A stretch of DNA of 64,000 nt from Agromyces rhizosphaerae. GTDB taxonomy: Bacteria; Actinomycetota; Actinomycetes; Actinomycetales; Microbacteriaceae. The position numbers were made by a program, and so were the translations under genes. The stretch spans positions 806,001-870,000 of the forward strand of contig NZ_BSDP01000001.1 of NCBI RefSeq assembly GCF_027925245.1. The letters run 5' to 3'. The notes beneath the pieces are model-generated. The model did not search any database. It had not been told where the DNA came from and saw only the letters and a program-made list of their open reading frames with translations. Of this stretch, positions 42,166-50,527 are shown one piece after another (position 1 is the stretch's first letter; each line of letters begins with the position of its first letter).

Positions 42166-43694
42166 TTCGTTACCTCGACTCCGAGTCCGTACCCCTGCTT
42201 GACCAATTCCGTCTCGTTCAGCCGCTCACCCTCGAGGGTGGCGACCACCTTCCCGTCCCGGAGGACGAGCACGCGGTTGCACAGCCGGACGAGTTCCTTC
42301 GCCTCCGACGAGCACACGAGCACCCCGGCACCGCCGGCGGCGGCCATGTCCACGGCGTCGTAGATCGCGCGCTTGGCGCCGATGTCGACGCCCTGCGTGG
42401 GCTCCTCGAGCAGCAGCAGCGCCGGATCGTTCCGCAGCCACTTCGCGAAGACGATCTTCTGCTGGTTCCCGCCGCTGAACTGGGCGAAGGTCTGTTCCGG
42501 CCGGGGCGGCTTGACGTCGTAGCGTTCGACGAGTTCGGCCGCGTGCCGGCGCTCCCTGCTGATGCTGATCGCCCCGAGCTTCGTCGTGAGCGAGCCGAGC
42601 TCGGGGAGCGTCACGTTCTCGCGGGCGTTCATCGGCCGCACGGATCCCAGGTGGGCGCGGTCGCCGGGCACGAACGCGATGCCCCGGCGGATGCTCTCGG
42701 CCTCGCTGCGGTTGCGATACGGCTTGCCCTGCAGCTCGTAGGTCTCGGCGGTCGCGTCGATCGACCCGAACAGCATCGCGGGCAGGGCCTCGCGTCCCGA
42801 GCCGAGCACGCCGGCGACGCCGACGACCTCCCCGCCGTGGATCGTGAGGTCGATCCCCTCGAGAGCCTCGCCCGCGAGTTGCTCGACCCGCAGCACGACC
42901 TCCTGCAGGTCGCCGCGGAAGGGCTCGCCGGTCTCGGCCTCGCCGATCGGCACGCCGGTCACGTACGAGACGAGCCGGTCGTGGTCGAGCGTGGCCCGGT
43001 CCTCGTCGGCCACGCACTTGCCGTCGCGCAGGATCACCACGCGGTCGGCGAGGTCGAGCACCTCGTCGAGGCGGTGGGAGATGAAGATGATGCCGGCGCC
43101 CTCGGCCGCGAGCGTGCGCACCGCGTCGAAGAGCACCTGCACCTCGCTCGCGTGCAGCGCCTCGGTCGGCTCGTCGAGGATGAGCACGTTCCGCGAGTGC
43201 TTCCACCCGTCGAGCGCGCGGGCGATGCCGATGATCGCGCGCTGCGCCGGCGCGAGCCGCGCGATCGGCACGTTCAGGTCGAACGGCTCCCCGAAGCGCC
43301 GGATGAGCCGCTCCGCGTGCTCCTGCTCGCGCGCCCGGTTGTACGGGGCCAACGCCTCGCGGCCGTGGTAGCGGGTGATGCCGAGGTTCTCGATGCCCGT
43401 GAGCTCCTTGGCGAGCCCGAGGTCCTGGTGGATGATGTGGAGCTCGGTCTCCTCGCCGTCCGTCGAGGCGAGCTCCACCGTGCCGCCGTCGTCCTGGTAG
43501 ACCCCGGCGAGGATCTTGACGAGGGTCGACTTGCCCGACCCGTTGTGCCCCACGACCGCCACGATCTCGCCGCTGTGCACGTCGAGGGAGACGTCGTCGA
43601 GCGCCCGGTTGCCCGGGAAGTCCTTGGTCATGCCCTCGATCCGCAGCAGCGGTTCGGCCTCGGATGCCGCGCCCTGCGCAGGCGACTCGCTCAT
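42162..43694 (-). CDS. Sugar-type ABC transporter ATP-binding protein (RbsA-like, two domains)
   Basis: A 510-residue tandem ATPase. Domain 1 has Walker A GHNGSGKST, Walker B VLILDEPT and the H-loop ISHR, but the signature is degraded to RLAPAQRAIIG. Domain 2 has the usual degenerate Walker A (GVLGSGREA) and an intact signature FSGGNQQK with LLLLEEPTQG. The ATG at 43694 (MSESPAQ) follows GAGGAC; longer frames upstream cross the intergenic hairpin. It drives the RbsC-like permease, with the binding protein encoded upstream. Confidence 0.9.
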   Translation of the reverse strand: MSESPAQGAASEAEPLLRIEGMTKDFPGNRALDDVSLDVHSGEIVAVVGHNGSGKSTLVKILAGVYQDDGGTVELASTDGEETELHIIHQDLGLAKELTGIENLGITRYHGREALAPYNRAREQEHAERLIRRFGEPFDLNVPIARLAPAQRAIIGIARALDGWKHSRNVLILDEPTEALHASEVQVLFDAVRTLAAEGAGIIFISHRLDEVLDLADRVVILRDGKCVADEDRATLDHDRLVSYVTGVPIGEAETGEPFRGDLQEVVLRVEQLAGEALEGIDLTIHGGEVVGVAGVLGSGREALPAMLFGSIDATAETYELQGKPYRNRSEAESIRRGIAFVPGDRAHLGSVRPMNARENVTLPELGSLTTKLGAISISRERRHAAELVERYDVKPPRPEQTFAQFSGGNQQKIVFAKWLRNDPALLLLEEPTQGVDIGAKRAIYDAVDMAAAGGAGVLVCSSEAKELVRLCNRVLVLRDGKVVATLEGERLNETELVKQGYGLGVEVTK

Positions 43695-43795
43695 GCTCTC
43701 GTCCTCAGGTTTCGGGGTGGGGGCACTCGCGGGTGTGCGCGCGCTCCGTTGCGTCTGGGTGCGGCATCGCCGCGTGCCGGGGGACCCGGCGGGTG

Positions 43796-43838
43796 GCGGT
43801 CCCGCCCGTGCCGGTGGCACCGGCACGGGCGGGACCGC
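43796..43838 (-). terminator. 43-bp palindrome between binding-protein and ATPase genes
   Basis: Two 21-nt arms (43796-43816 and 43818-43838) are perfect complements around a single G. As RNA this folds into a very stable hairpin 9 nt after the binding-protein stop, before the ATPase gene. It mirrors the hairpin at 13169-13200 in the other importer operon and probably sets excess expression of the binding protein. Confidence 0.7.
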
Positions 43839-43847
43839 GCGTCGCTC

Positions 43848-45026
43848 CTACTTGCCCCAGAGGGCGAGGAAGTCGTCCTCGAAGCCGGGGTAGGCCACGA
43901 AGCCCTCGACGTAGTCGCCGGCGTTCTCCTGGGTGAGCACCAGCGACACCGAGCGGTTCACGGCGTCCCAGTCCGCGTACTCGCTGAACACGCCCTGCTG
44001 CTTGCGGAAGCCCTCGTCGAGCAGCATCCACATGAACATGTTGAGGTCGACCGCGAAGCCGGCGGACTGCTGGCCGTCGACGAGCTGCTGCACGTTCGGC
44101 GGCAGCGACGACTGGCCGAAGCCGTAGGCGTTCTCGATGCCGGCGAGGCTCGCCTTGTCGGCGAGGCCGACCTGGAACTGGTCACCCGGGGTGATGAAGT
44201 AGTCGGTCTCCGGGTGCGACTGCAGGTCGCTGACGATCTTGTCGGCCGGGCTCGGGTCGGCGATCGAGATGTCGACGACGCGGAGGTTGCAGTCGGGGCA
44301 CAGCTCCGCGAGGTACTCCTCGGTCGACTCGAGCTGGATGGCCGAGAAGCCGAGCTCGGGGATGTTGTAGAACACGAACTCGTCGCCCGTGCCGCAGGTG
44401 AAGTTGATCGCGCCGGCCGCGAGCACCTTGCCGTTCACCTGCGAGCCGTTCAGGCCGCCGAGCGAGTCGTTGGTGCCGAACTCCTCGGCGTTCGGCTGCG
44501 ACGCGTAGACGACCGCGACGCCGTCGTCGAGCAGCGTGGCCAGCTGGTCCTGGAAGAACGTGGCGTCGATCGCGACCGAGATCACGATGTCGGGCTGCAG
44601 CTCGATGACCGAGTTCAGCGCCGAGTTGATGCTCTGCGCGTCGGTGCCGGTGCTCACGTTGACGAGCTCGACGCCCGCGGTCGCTGCGGCCTGCTCCATG
44701 TACGCGTACATTATGCCCGCCACGGCCGTGTCGTTGTTGAGGAACGCGACCGTGGTGTCCGACGTCACCGCCTCGGGGAGCGGCTCGGTCTCCAGCAGGC
44801 CGGTCGACGGCTGCTGGAACGAGGTGACGTACGCGTTCGCCTCGTCGAAGTTGATGCCGTCCGCGGGACCGCTCGCGCAGCTCCCGTCGGCTGCCATGTA
44901 GGTGAGCTCGACCTCGCTCCCCTCGGAGTCGCTGGCTCCGGCGTCGCCGCTGCTCGCGCAGCCAGCGAGTGCCACGACGGAGAACACCGCGGCCACCCCC
45001 AGTGCGCTCTGAATGCCTCGATGCAT
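43848..45026 (-). CDS. Sugar-type ABC transporter substrate-binding lipoprotein (RbsB-like)
   Basis: A 392-residue periplasmic-binding-protein-type lipoprotein: a signal segment ending in LAGC, a Ser/Asp-rich linker, and a type I fold (VAFLNNDTAVAGIMYAYMEQ; ELQPDIVISVAIDATFF; GFSAIQLESTEEYL). Several cysteines in the mature part (SCASG, FTCGTG, LCPDCN) may form disulfides. The ATG at 45026 gives a short, well-formed signal; upstream alternatives exist. It heads the operon for the RbsA/RbsC-like proteins; the ligand is unknown. A perfect operator palindrome lies just upstream. Confidence 0.87.
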   Translation of the reverse strand: MHRGIQSALGVAAVFSVVALAGCASSGDAGASDSEGSEVELTYMAADGSCASGPADGINFDEANAYVTSFQQPSTGLLETEPLPEAVTSDTTVAFLNNDTAVAGIMYAYMEQAAATAGVELVNVSTGTDAQSINSALNSVIELQPDIVISVAIDATFFQDQLATLLDDGVAVVYASQPNAEEFGTNDSLGGLNGSQVNGKVLAAGAINFTCGTGDEFVFYNIPELGFSAIQLESTEEYLAELCPDCNLRVVDISIADPSPADKIVSDLQSHPETDYFITPGDQFQVGLADKASLAGIENAYGFGQSSLPPNVQQLVDGQQSAGFAVDLNMFMWMLLDEGFRKQQGVFSEYADWDAVNRSVSLVLTQENAGDYVEGFVAYPGFEDDFLALWGK

Positions 45027-45075
45027 GTGATTGCCCACTTCCTTGAGTGACTTCGTTGTCGCATCGCCCGTCATT

Positions 45076-45100
45076 ATTGTCGGACAATGAGGCAATCATA
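45076..45100 (-). promoter_or_regulatory. Promoter with perfect ATTGTC-N-GACAAT operator
   Basis: ATTGTCGGACAAT (45076-45088) is a perfect 13-bp palindrome, the best copy of the operator family. A TATGAT -10 box on the minus strand (45100-45095) lies 6 nt upstream, so the palindrome covers the start of transcription for the binding-protein gene. Confidence 0.65.
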
Positions 45101-45299
45101 CACATAAGGTTGCAGAAGGTATACCCATTTTCCACGCGTTCGCGGGGGTCGCGAAAGCGCCCGCCGGCGGGGCATCCGCGGCGGGGAGATCGGCGTGACG
45201 GCGGCGATCGGCGGGCGCGGCGGATCGGCGTGGCGGCGGCGGCCGACGGCGGGGACGACGAGCGGGCGGCGGGGACGAGGCGCGCGCCGCGCGGGCCGC

Positions 45300-45971
45300 T
45301 CAGGCCCCGAAGTACCGCCCCGGCCGGTGGTTGAGCGCGAGCACCAGGTTCAGCAGCGCCGCGCCGAGCAGCGAGTACGCGAGGCCCAGCGGGCTGATCG
45401 TCGCGATCGCGGCGAGCACGGTGACCAGGTCGAACGCCATCTGCACGTAGCCGGCGCGCCAGCCGAGGCGCTCCTGCGCGAGCAGCGCGACGACGTTGTA
45501 GCCGCCGAGGCTCGCGCCGTGCCGGAACAGCACGAGCAGGCCGATGCCCGCGAGCAGGTTGCCGGCGATCGCGCCGTAGAGCGGGTCGACCTGGAAGCCG
45601 GGCATGGCGAGCGGATGCAGCGACGACAGCAGCGACACCGCCACGATCGCGATCGCGGTCTTGACCGTGAACCGCCAGCCCTTCCGCAGCGCGGCCAGCA
45701 CGAAGAAGGGCGTGTTCACGGCGAGGAAGACGATGCCGAACGGGATGCCCGTGGCGTAGCCGATCAGCAGGGAGAGGCCGGCCGTGCCGCCGGTGACCAT
45801 CTGCGCACTGTTCAGGAGGAACAGGCCGAGGGATGCCACGAAGACGCCGGTCGCGATGCCGGTGACGTCGTCGAGCACCGAGTGGCGCACGGATGCCCCT
45901 TCGGGCGCGCCGACCGGCGCGGGCGCGGCGGCGGGGCGGGCGTCGGCTACGGGGCGCGCATCGGTCGTCAT
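45300..45971 (-). CDS. YitT/DUF161-like integral membrane protein
   Basis: A 223-residue protein with an Ala/Pro-rich N-terminal tail and about five hydrophobic segments (GVFVASLGLFLLNSAQMVTG; GTAGLSLLIGYATGIPFGIV; GASLGGYNVVALLAQ). The pattern matches YitT-family membrane proteins of unknown function. I chose the ATG at 45971; a GTG two codons earlier is possible. It is divergent from the Lrp-type regulator, which may control it: Lrp regulators commonly sit beside the small transporter they regulate. Confidence 0.8.
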   Translation of the reverse strand: MTTDARPVADARPAAAPAPVGAPEGASVRHSVLDDVTGIATGVFVASLGLFLLNSAQMVTGGTAGLSLLIGYATGIPFGIVFLAVNTPFFVLAALRKGWRFTVKTAIAIVAVSLLSSLHPLAMPGFQVDPLYGAIAGNLLAGIGLLVLFRHGASLGGYNVVALLAQERLGWRAGYVQMAFDLVTVLAAIATISPLGLAYSLLGAALLNLVLALNHRPGRYFGA

Positions 45972-46073
45972 GATCACCGATCATCGGTTCGCAGTGCCGT
46001 GCATCGCAACTCAGTGGCATCCGACTGCGACAGATGCCCTCGTTTGCGCTAGAAATGCGGCAGAATGCGCAGC

Positions 46074-46544
46074 ATGGACGAGATCGACCCGCTCGACGCC
46101 CGCATCCTCCTCGCGCTCGACGACGAACCCGACGCGACGATCCTCACCCTCTCGCGCCGCCTCGGCATCGCCCGCAACACCGCGCACGCCCGCCTGCGCC
46201 GCCTCGCCGACCGCGGCGTGCTCGGCGACACGAGCCGCCGCATCGACCCCGCCGCGCTCGGCCTGAAGCTCACCGCGTTCATCTCGCTCGAGGCCAGGCA
46301 GGCGGATGCCCCCGCCACCGAGTCCGCCCTCGTGCAGATCCCCGAGGTGGTCGAGGTGCACTCCACCACCGGGGACGCCGACTACCTGCTGAAGGTCGTC
46401 GCGCGCGACACCTCCGACCTGCGTCGCATCACGGCCGACATCCTCGCCATCGACGGCGTCGAGCGCTCGGGCACCGTCATCTCGCTCGACGAGGTGATGG
46501 GCCCGCGCGTCTCCGCCCTGCTGGAGCGCGTCGCCGCCGGCTAG
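46074..46544 (+). CDS. Lrp/AsnC-family transcriptional regulator
   Basis: A 156-residue regulator with an N-terminal helix-turn-helix (LSRRLGIARNTAHARLRRLADRG, written here only as its limits 24-46) and a RAM effector domain (EVVEVHSTTGDADYLLKV). An ATG at 46065 would add MRS and lies close behind a possible TAGAAA -10 box, so a leaderless start there is possible. The stop shares bases with the convergent reductase gene's stop. Such proteins usually sense an amino acid. Confidence 0.87.
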   Translation: MDEIDPLDARILLALDDEPDATILTLSRRLGIARNTAHARLRRLADRGVLGDTSRRIDPAALGLKLTAFISLEARQADAPATESALVQIPEVVEVHSTTGDADYLLKVVARDTSDLRRITADILAIDGVERSGTVISLDEVMGPRVSALLERVAAG

Positions 46545-47005
46545 CCCGCGCGGCGGGTCAGCCGCAGGATCGGGAACTCGCGGTCGGTCTTCCGCGCCGT
46601 GCGCGCGAACGCCGGGAGCGCCTCGACGATGCGCGCCCACTCGGCGTCGCGCTCGGCGCCCGCGAGCTGCTCGACGTCGACCGGCACGTGCTCGCCGTTT
46701 GTCTCGACGGCGACCCGGCCGGGATTCGCGGCGATGTTGCGGTACCACTGCGGATGCCGCCTGGAGCCCGAGGCGGATGCCAAGACGATCCAGCCCCCGT
46801 CCGCCGGGAACCACCCGACCGGCGTACGCCGTTCCTCGCCGGTCTTGCGCCCGATCGTGACGACGACGATCGCCTTCGTCAGCATCGCGCGCCCGTCGGC
46901 GGCCGCGAGACGCCGCACCATCCAGTCGGCGGCGCCCCGCGCGAACCTCCCCGGGTGCCGCGGCTCGGGCCCGCGCGTGCCCTCCGGAATCGGCGCGAGT
47001 GCCAT
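46541..47005 (-). CDS. Deazaflavin (F420)-dependent nitroreductase-family protein (Ddn-like)
   Basis: A 154-residue split-barrel protein with VVTIGRKTGEERRTPVGWFP, GSRRHPQWYRNIAANPGRV and a C-terminal ARTARKTDREFPILRLT, the core of the Ddn/F420H2-dependent quinone reductase family. The ATG at 47005 follows GGGGGAGGG; a longer frame upstream runs into non-coding repeats. In actinobacteria these enzymes reduce quinones or detoxify using F420H2. Its last codons overlap the Lrp gene's stop on the other strand. Confidence 0.83.
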   Translation of the reverse strand: MALAPIPEGTRGPEPRHPGRFARGAADWMVRRLAAADGRAMLTKAIVVVTIGRKTGEERRTPVGWFPADGGWIVLASASGSRRHPQWYRNIAANPGRVAVETNGEHVPVDVEQLAGAERDAEWARIVEALPAFARTARKTDREFPILRLTRRAG

Positions 47006-47385
47006 GCGATCGCCCTCCCCCGGCGCGCACCGCGCCGCCACGGCCCACGCTACTCCGGCGTCGGCGCGCACGCGGATGCGGAGTCGCGCGACGACACGCC
47101 GGTGCGAGGACTGTCCGCCCGGCGTGTCATCGCGCGACTCCGCAACCCGCTCCATGGAGGGGCGCGCCGGGCCGGTGGCATCCGACCCGCTCCGCCGGCA
47201 CCTGGTCGCACACCCCGCGACGAGATGTCGGGCGGCGGATTCGGGCCAGGGCGTGTCGTCGGCTCGGCGCGGCGTGTCGCCCACGACATCCGACACTTCG
47301 CCACGGCCGGGGCACGGCGCAGCGGGCCAGTGGGCGCACGGACCCCATGCGCGCGCGGCGGGCGTAGAGTTCGATCGAGGTCCTG
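47006..47385. other. 380-bp intergenic region with repeated GGCGTGTC motifs
   Basis: No supported gene. Besides the inverted repeat at 47078-47143 the block contains further GGCGTGTC/GACACGCC copies (about 47252 and 47273). It separates two divergently oriented genes, so promoters for both must lie here, but I find no clear -35/-10 pairs. Confidence 0.6.
47078..47143. repeat. 24-nt inverted repeat with 18-nt loop
   Basis: Left arm 47078-47101 and right arm 47120-47143 are complementary at 23 of 24 positions. It is far from any gene end, so it is not an ordinary terminator; it could be a REP-like element, a protein-binding site or a structured RNA. Confidence 0.7.
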
Positions 47386-48006
47386 ATGCGGGCGACGACG
47401 ACGCGAGTGACGACATGGGCCGCCGTGGGCGGCGTGTGCGGGCTCGCGTGGGCGGCGTCGTTCCGCGCGTACATGGCCGAGATCAGCGGCGCGATCTCGG
47501 CGGTGCACTGGGTGGGCACGTTCTTGGCGCTCCTGCTGCCGGGCGCGATCATCGGGGTGGCGCTCGGTGCGTCGGCCGTGGCCGACCCGGTGCGTCATCG
47601 CCGGGCGCTGCACTGGGCGGCATCCGCTCCCCTGCTCTTCGCCGCGTTCCCGCTCGCGCTGCCCGGCGCGCTCGTCGACTTCCTCACCCAGGGTCTCGGC
47701 GGCGGCGCGCTCGGCGTCGCGCTCGCGGCCATCGCGGGCGGCTACGCGATCGGCGGGCGCCGGACGTGGGCGCGCTGGACGTGCGGGCTGCTCGCCGTGC
47801 TCCTGCTCGCGGGCATCGCGGCGAGCGTGCCGAGCATCGCGGGCGCCGCGCTCGCGTTCACGACGCCGCGCGGCATGTGGGTGGTCGTGCTCGCCCTGTC
47901 GCTGCTGCTCGTGCTCTACGTCGCCGCGGCGATCCCGTTCCGGCGGCTGAACGCGCCGTACCGGGCGGGGCAGGCGGCGGATGCCTCGTCAGCGACCGCC
48001 TCCTGA
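47386..48006 (+). CDS. Hypothetical membrane protein
   Basis: A 206-residue protein with about six hydrophobic segments (GTFLALLLPGAIIGVALGAS; GLLAVLLLAGIAASVPS; WVVVLALSLLLVLYVAAAIP) and short loops. I do not recognise the family. The start ATG is not preceded by a strong ribosome site. It converges closely with the OYE-family gene (13-nt gap) and has the high CGGATGCC density of this part of the window. Confidence 0.7.
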   Translation: MRATTTRVTTWAAVGGVCGLAWAASFRAYMAEISGAISAVHWVGTFLALLLPGAIIGVALGASAVADPVRHRRALHWAASAPLLFAAFPLALPGALVDFLTQGLGGGALGVALAAIAGGYAIGGRRTWARWTCGLLAVLLLAGIAASVPSIAGAALAFTTPRGMWVVVLALSLLLVLYVAAAIPFRRLNAPYRAGQAADASSATAS

Positions 48007-48019
48007 CGGCCGCCGCGAC

Positions 48020-49129
48020 CTAGCGGTAGGCGCGCTCGTACGCCGGCGGCGTGTAGTCGAGGTCGACGCCCAGCTCGCGCGCGGCGCGCAGCGGGAAGTT
48101 CGGGTCGCGCAGCACCTCGCGCCCGACGAGCACCACGTCGGCGGCGCCCGACGCGACGACCTCGGCGGCCTGGTGGGCGTCGTCGATCAGGCCGACGGCC
48201 GCGGTCGGCACGCCCGTCGCGGCACGGAGCCCCGACGCGAACGGCACCTGGTAGCCCGGTCCGAGCGGGATGCGCGCGTGCACGTTGCCGCCCGACGACA
48301 CGTCGACGAGATCGATGCCGCGGTCGGCGACCCAGCGCGCGACCTGCTCCATCTCCTCAGGGCTCCATCCGCCCTCGGCCCAGTCGGTCGCCGAGAAGCG
48401 CACGAGCAGCGGCACCGACTCGCCGACCTCGGCCCGCACCGCGTCGACGACCTCGAGCACGATGCGCGCCCGCCCCTCGAGCGCGCCGCCGTAGGCGTCG
48501 GTGCGCCGGTTGCTGAGCGGCGACAGGAACTCGTGCAGCAGGTACCCGTGCGCGGCGTGGATCTCGAGCAGGTCGAACCCGGCGTCCACGGCACGGCGGG
48601 CGGATGCCGCGAAGGCCGCGACCACCTCGGCGATGCCGTCGAGGGTGAGCGCCGTGGGCACCGCGTACCCGTCGAAGGCCACCGCACTCGGTGCGACGGT
48701 CTCCCAGCCGCCCTCGTCAACAGGCACCGATCCGCGCTCGGCCGCCCACGGCCGATAGGTCGACGCCTTGCGCCCGGCGTGCGCGAGCTGGATGCCCGCG
48801 AGCGCGCCCTGGCCGTGCATGAAGTCGACGATCTGCCGCAGCGCGTCGCGCTGGTCGTCGTTCCAGATCCCGAGGTCCTCGGGGCTGATGCGCCCCTCGG
48901 GCACGACCGCGGTCGCCTCGACGATGACCGCACCGGCCCCGCCGCGGGCGAGTGCGCCGAGGTGCACGTGGTGCCACTCGGTCGGCATGCCGTCACGGGC
49001 ATCCGCGTGGTACTGGCACATGGGCGGCACCCAGATGCGGTTGCGGGCCGTGACGCCGCGGAGGGTGATCGGGTCGAAGAGCGAGGCAGGCAGTGGGACT
49101 CCCGGGTCGAGGCGTGGGGCGACGGTCAC
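48020..49129 (-). CDS. NADH:flavin oxidoreductase, Old Yellow Enzyme family (YqjM-like)
   Basis: A 369-residue FMN enzyme. Like YqjM it has the redox-tuning cysteine in PPMCQYHA, the substrate-binding HAAHGYLLHEF histidines, RFSATDW and the phosphate loop VGREVLRDP. These enzymes reduce activated C=C bonds using NADPH. The start is a GTG at 49129. It is a single-gene unit with no clear partner, probably for detoxification of enones or quinones. Confidence 0.9.
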   Translation of the reverse strand: MTVAPRLDPGVPLPASLFDPITLRGVTARNRIWVPPMCQYHADARDGMPTEWHHVHLGALARGGAGAVIVEATAVVPEGRISPEDLGIWNDDQRDALRQIVDFMHGQGALAGIQLAHAGRKASTYRPWAAERGSVPVDEGGWETVAPSAVAFDGYAVPTALTLDGIAEVVAAFAASARRAVDAGFDLLEIHAAHGYLLHEFLSPLSNRRTDAYGGALEGRARIVLEVVDAVRAEVGESVPLLVRFSATDWAEGGWSPEEMEQVARWVADRGIDLVDVSSGGNVHARIPLGPGYQVPFASGLRAATGVPTAAVGLIDDAHQAAEVVASGAADVVLVGREVLRDPNFPLRAARELGVDLDYTPPAYERAYR

Positions 49130-49308
49130 GTGCCCCGGGCGATCATCGCACGACGGCGATGGTCACCCGCAAGGCCCAACGCGACGACCGACGCGGGTGT
49201 TCCCCACGATCAGGCACTGCTCGGAGCGCGCGGATGCCCCGAGGTGCACGACCCGGCGTACGGCTCAGAGGCAGCTCGAAGCCAGGGCCGCGCCGCTGTC
49301 GTAGCCCA

Positions 49309-49785
49309 TCAGTCGCACACCGCGTCGGGGGTCGCCGTCTGGTAGATCGTGCCGCCCGGCGTCGGGGCGTACGCATAGAAGATGACGAACTCGCCTTCCA
49401 CGGGGTGGTCGACCACGTCGTAGAACGCGCTGCCACCCGGCGGGATGACGGTGCCCGGCTCGTTCGTGACCAAACCCGTGCGCGTATACAGGGAGAAGCC
49501 CTGCACCTCGATGGGGTCGTCGCACGGGTTGGCCACTTCCGCCCGGACGGTTGCGTACAGGTCGCCGTCCTCGTCCCGATGACACGCCTCCAGACGCATC
49601 CACCCCTGGCAGTCCGGGTCGGGTGGGGGCTCGTCGGACGGCACGCTCGCGGCCGCCTGCGGCGCGGTCGCCGCGACCGCGATCACGGGCACCGACCATG
49701 CCGCCGCGCGCAGTGCGCCGCGCCGTGACGTACCGGGCGTCGTCGCGTCGCTGTCGTCGGGAAGTGGTGCACGTTCGTCGGTCAT
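49309..49785 (-). CDS. Small Tat-exported protein of unknown function
   Basis: A 158-residue protein starting MTDERAPLPD. A twin-arginine signal (SRRGALRAAAWSVPVIAVAA) ends near an AAAS cleavage region. The mature part has four cysteines and an Ig/beta-sandwich-like pattern (YATVRAEVANPCDDPIEVQG; TVIPPGGSAFYDVV). It is a paralogue of the next gene, sharing the MTDERA opening, signal and overall plan. The ATG at 49785 was chosen because of that match. No enzymatic motif is visible. Confidence 0.75.
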   Translation of the reverse strand: MTDERAPLPDDSDATTPGTSRRGALRAAAWSVPVIAVAATAPQAAASVPSDEPPPDPDCQGWMRLEACHRDEDGDLYATVRAEVANPCDDPIEVQGFSLYTRTGLVTNEPGTVIPPGGSAFYDVVDHPVEGEFVIFYAYAPTPGGTIYQTATPDAVCD

Positions 49786-49920
49786 GGCCGCCCCTGATCG
49801 GTCCGTCGCTCCTGAGGGTGGTGCACACGCATCGGCGCGTTCCGACCGAGAGTAGCGGATTGCACGGGCCGCTTGCCAGAGGGGGCGCGGGGGATGCGTC
49901 GCCTCGACGCACCGCACTGA

Positions 49921-50382
49921 CTAGGGGCACACCCCGACCGGCACGGAGGCGGACACCGGCTCTCCGATGGTCGGCACGACCGACACCGTGAACGCCGTCG
50001 CGCCGGGGTGGTCGGACAGGGGGTAGGTGTCCCAGACCGACACCTCGCCTCCCGCGACCGGCGTGCGGTACAGCGCGGGACCGTCGATCACCGTGCCCTT
50101 CTGATCGGTCACGGTGATGCTGTAGACGAGCACCTCCGTGCATGTGGTGCTCACGGTGTACCTGAGCGTGTACACGGCCACACCGGCGCACGCCTGCACG
50201 AACCGGATCGTCGCCGCGCACGGGGCCTCGCCCACGGGCTCGCTCGCCGCCGCCTGCGGCACCGTCGCCGCGACCGCGATCGCGGGCACCGACCAGGCGG
50301 CGCCGCGGAGCACCCTGCGCCGGGTGGCACCCTGCGGTGCACGTGCCTCGGAATCGGGAAGTCCTGCTCGCTCGTCGGTCAT
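49921..50382 (-). CDS. Small Tat-exported protein of unknown function
   Basis: A 153-residue paralogue of the preceding entry: MTDERAGLPD, a twin-arginine signal TRRRVLRGAAWSVPAIAVAA, then a short mature domain with four cysteines and beta-rich sequence (YTLRYTVSTTCTEVLVYSI; TVSVVPTIGEPVSASVPVG). Alternative starts at 50388 and 50394 would only add a few residues. Exported folded, it may be a surface protein or carry a bound factor. The 135-bp gap to its neighbour shows no terminator, so the two may be one unit. Confidence 0.75.
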   Translation of the reverse strand: MTDERAGLPDSEARAPQGATRRRVLRGAAWSVPAIAVAATVPQAAASEPVGEAPCAATIRFVQACAGVAVYTLRYTVSTTCTEVLVYSITVTDQKGTVIDGPALYRTPVAGGEVSVWDTYPLSDHPGATAFTVSVVPTIGEPVSASVPVGVCP

Positions 50383-50515
50383 CGCCATCCCCATCGCAGC
50401 CGTCTCGAAGCGGGAGGTGTGCACCCCCACCCGGAACTCCGGATGCCAACGGACGACCGACTCCCTCTACGGGCCTGTGGAGAACTCGACGCGAAGCGCA
50501 CCTTATTAGAGTGTT

Positions 50516-50521
50516 TATACT
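50516..50521 (+). promoter_or_regulatory. -10 box implying a leaderless TetR transcript
   Basis: TATACT lies only 6 nt before the ATG at 50528, so transcription would begin at or next to the start codon. No Shine-Dalgarno sequence is present. Leaderless genes are common in actinobacteria. Confidence 0.5.
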
Positions 50522-50527
50522 ACGAAC

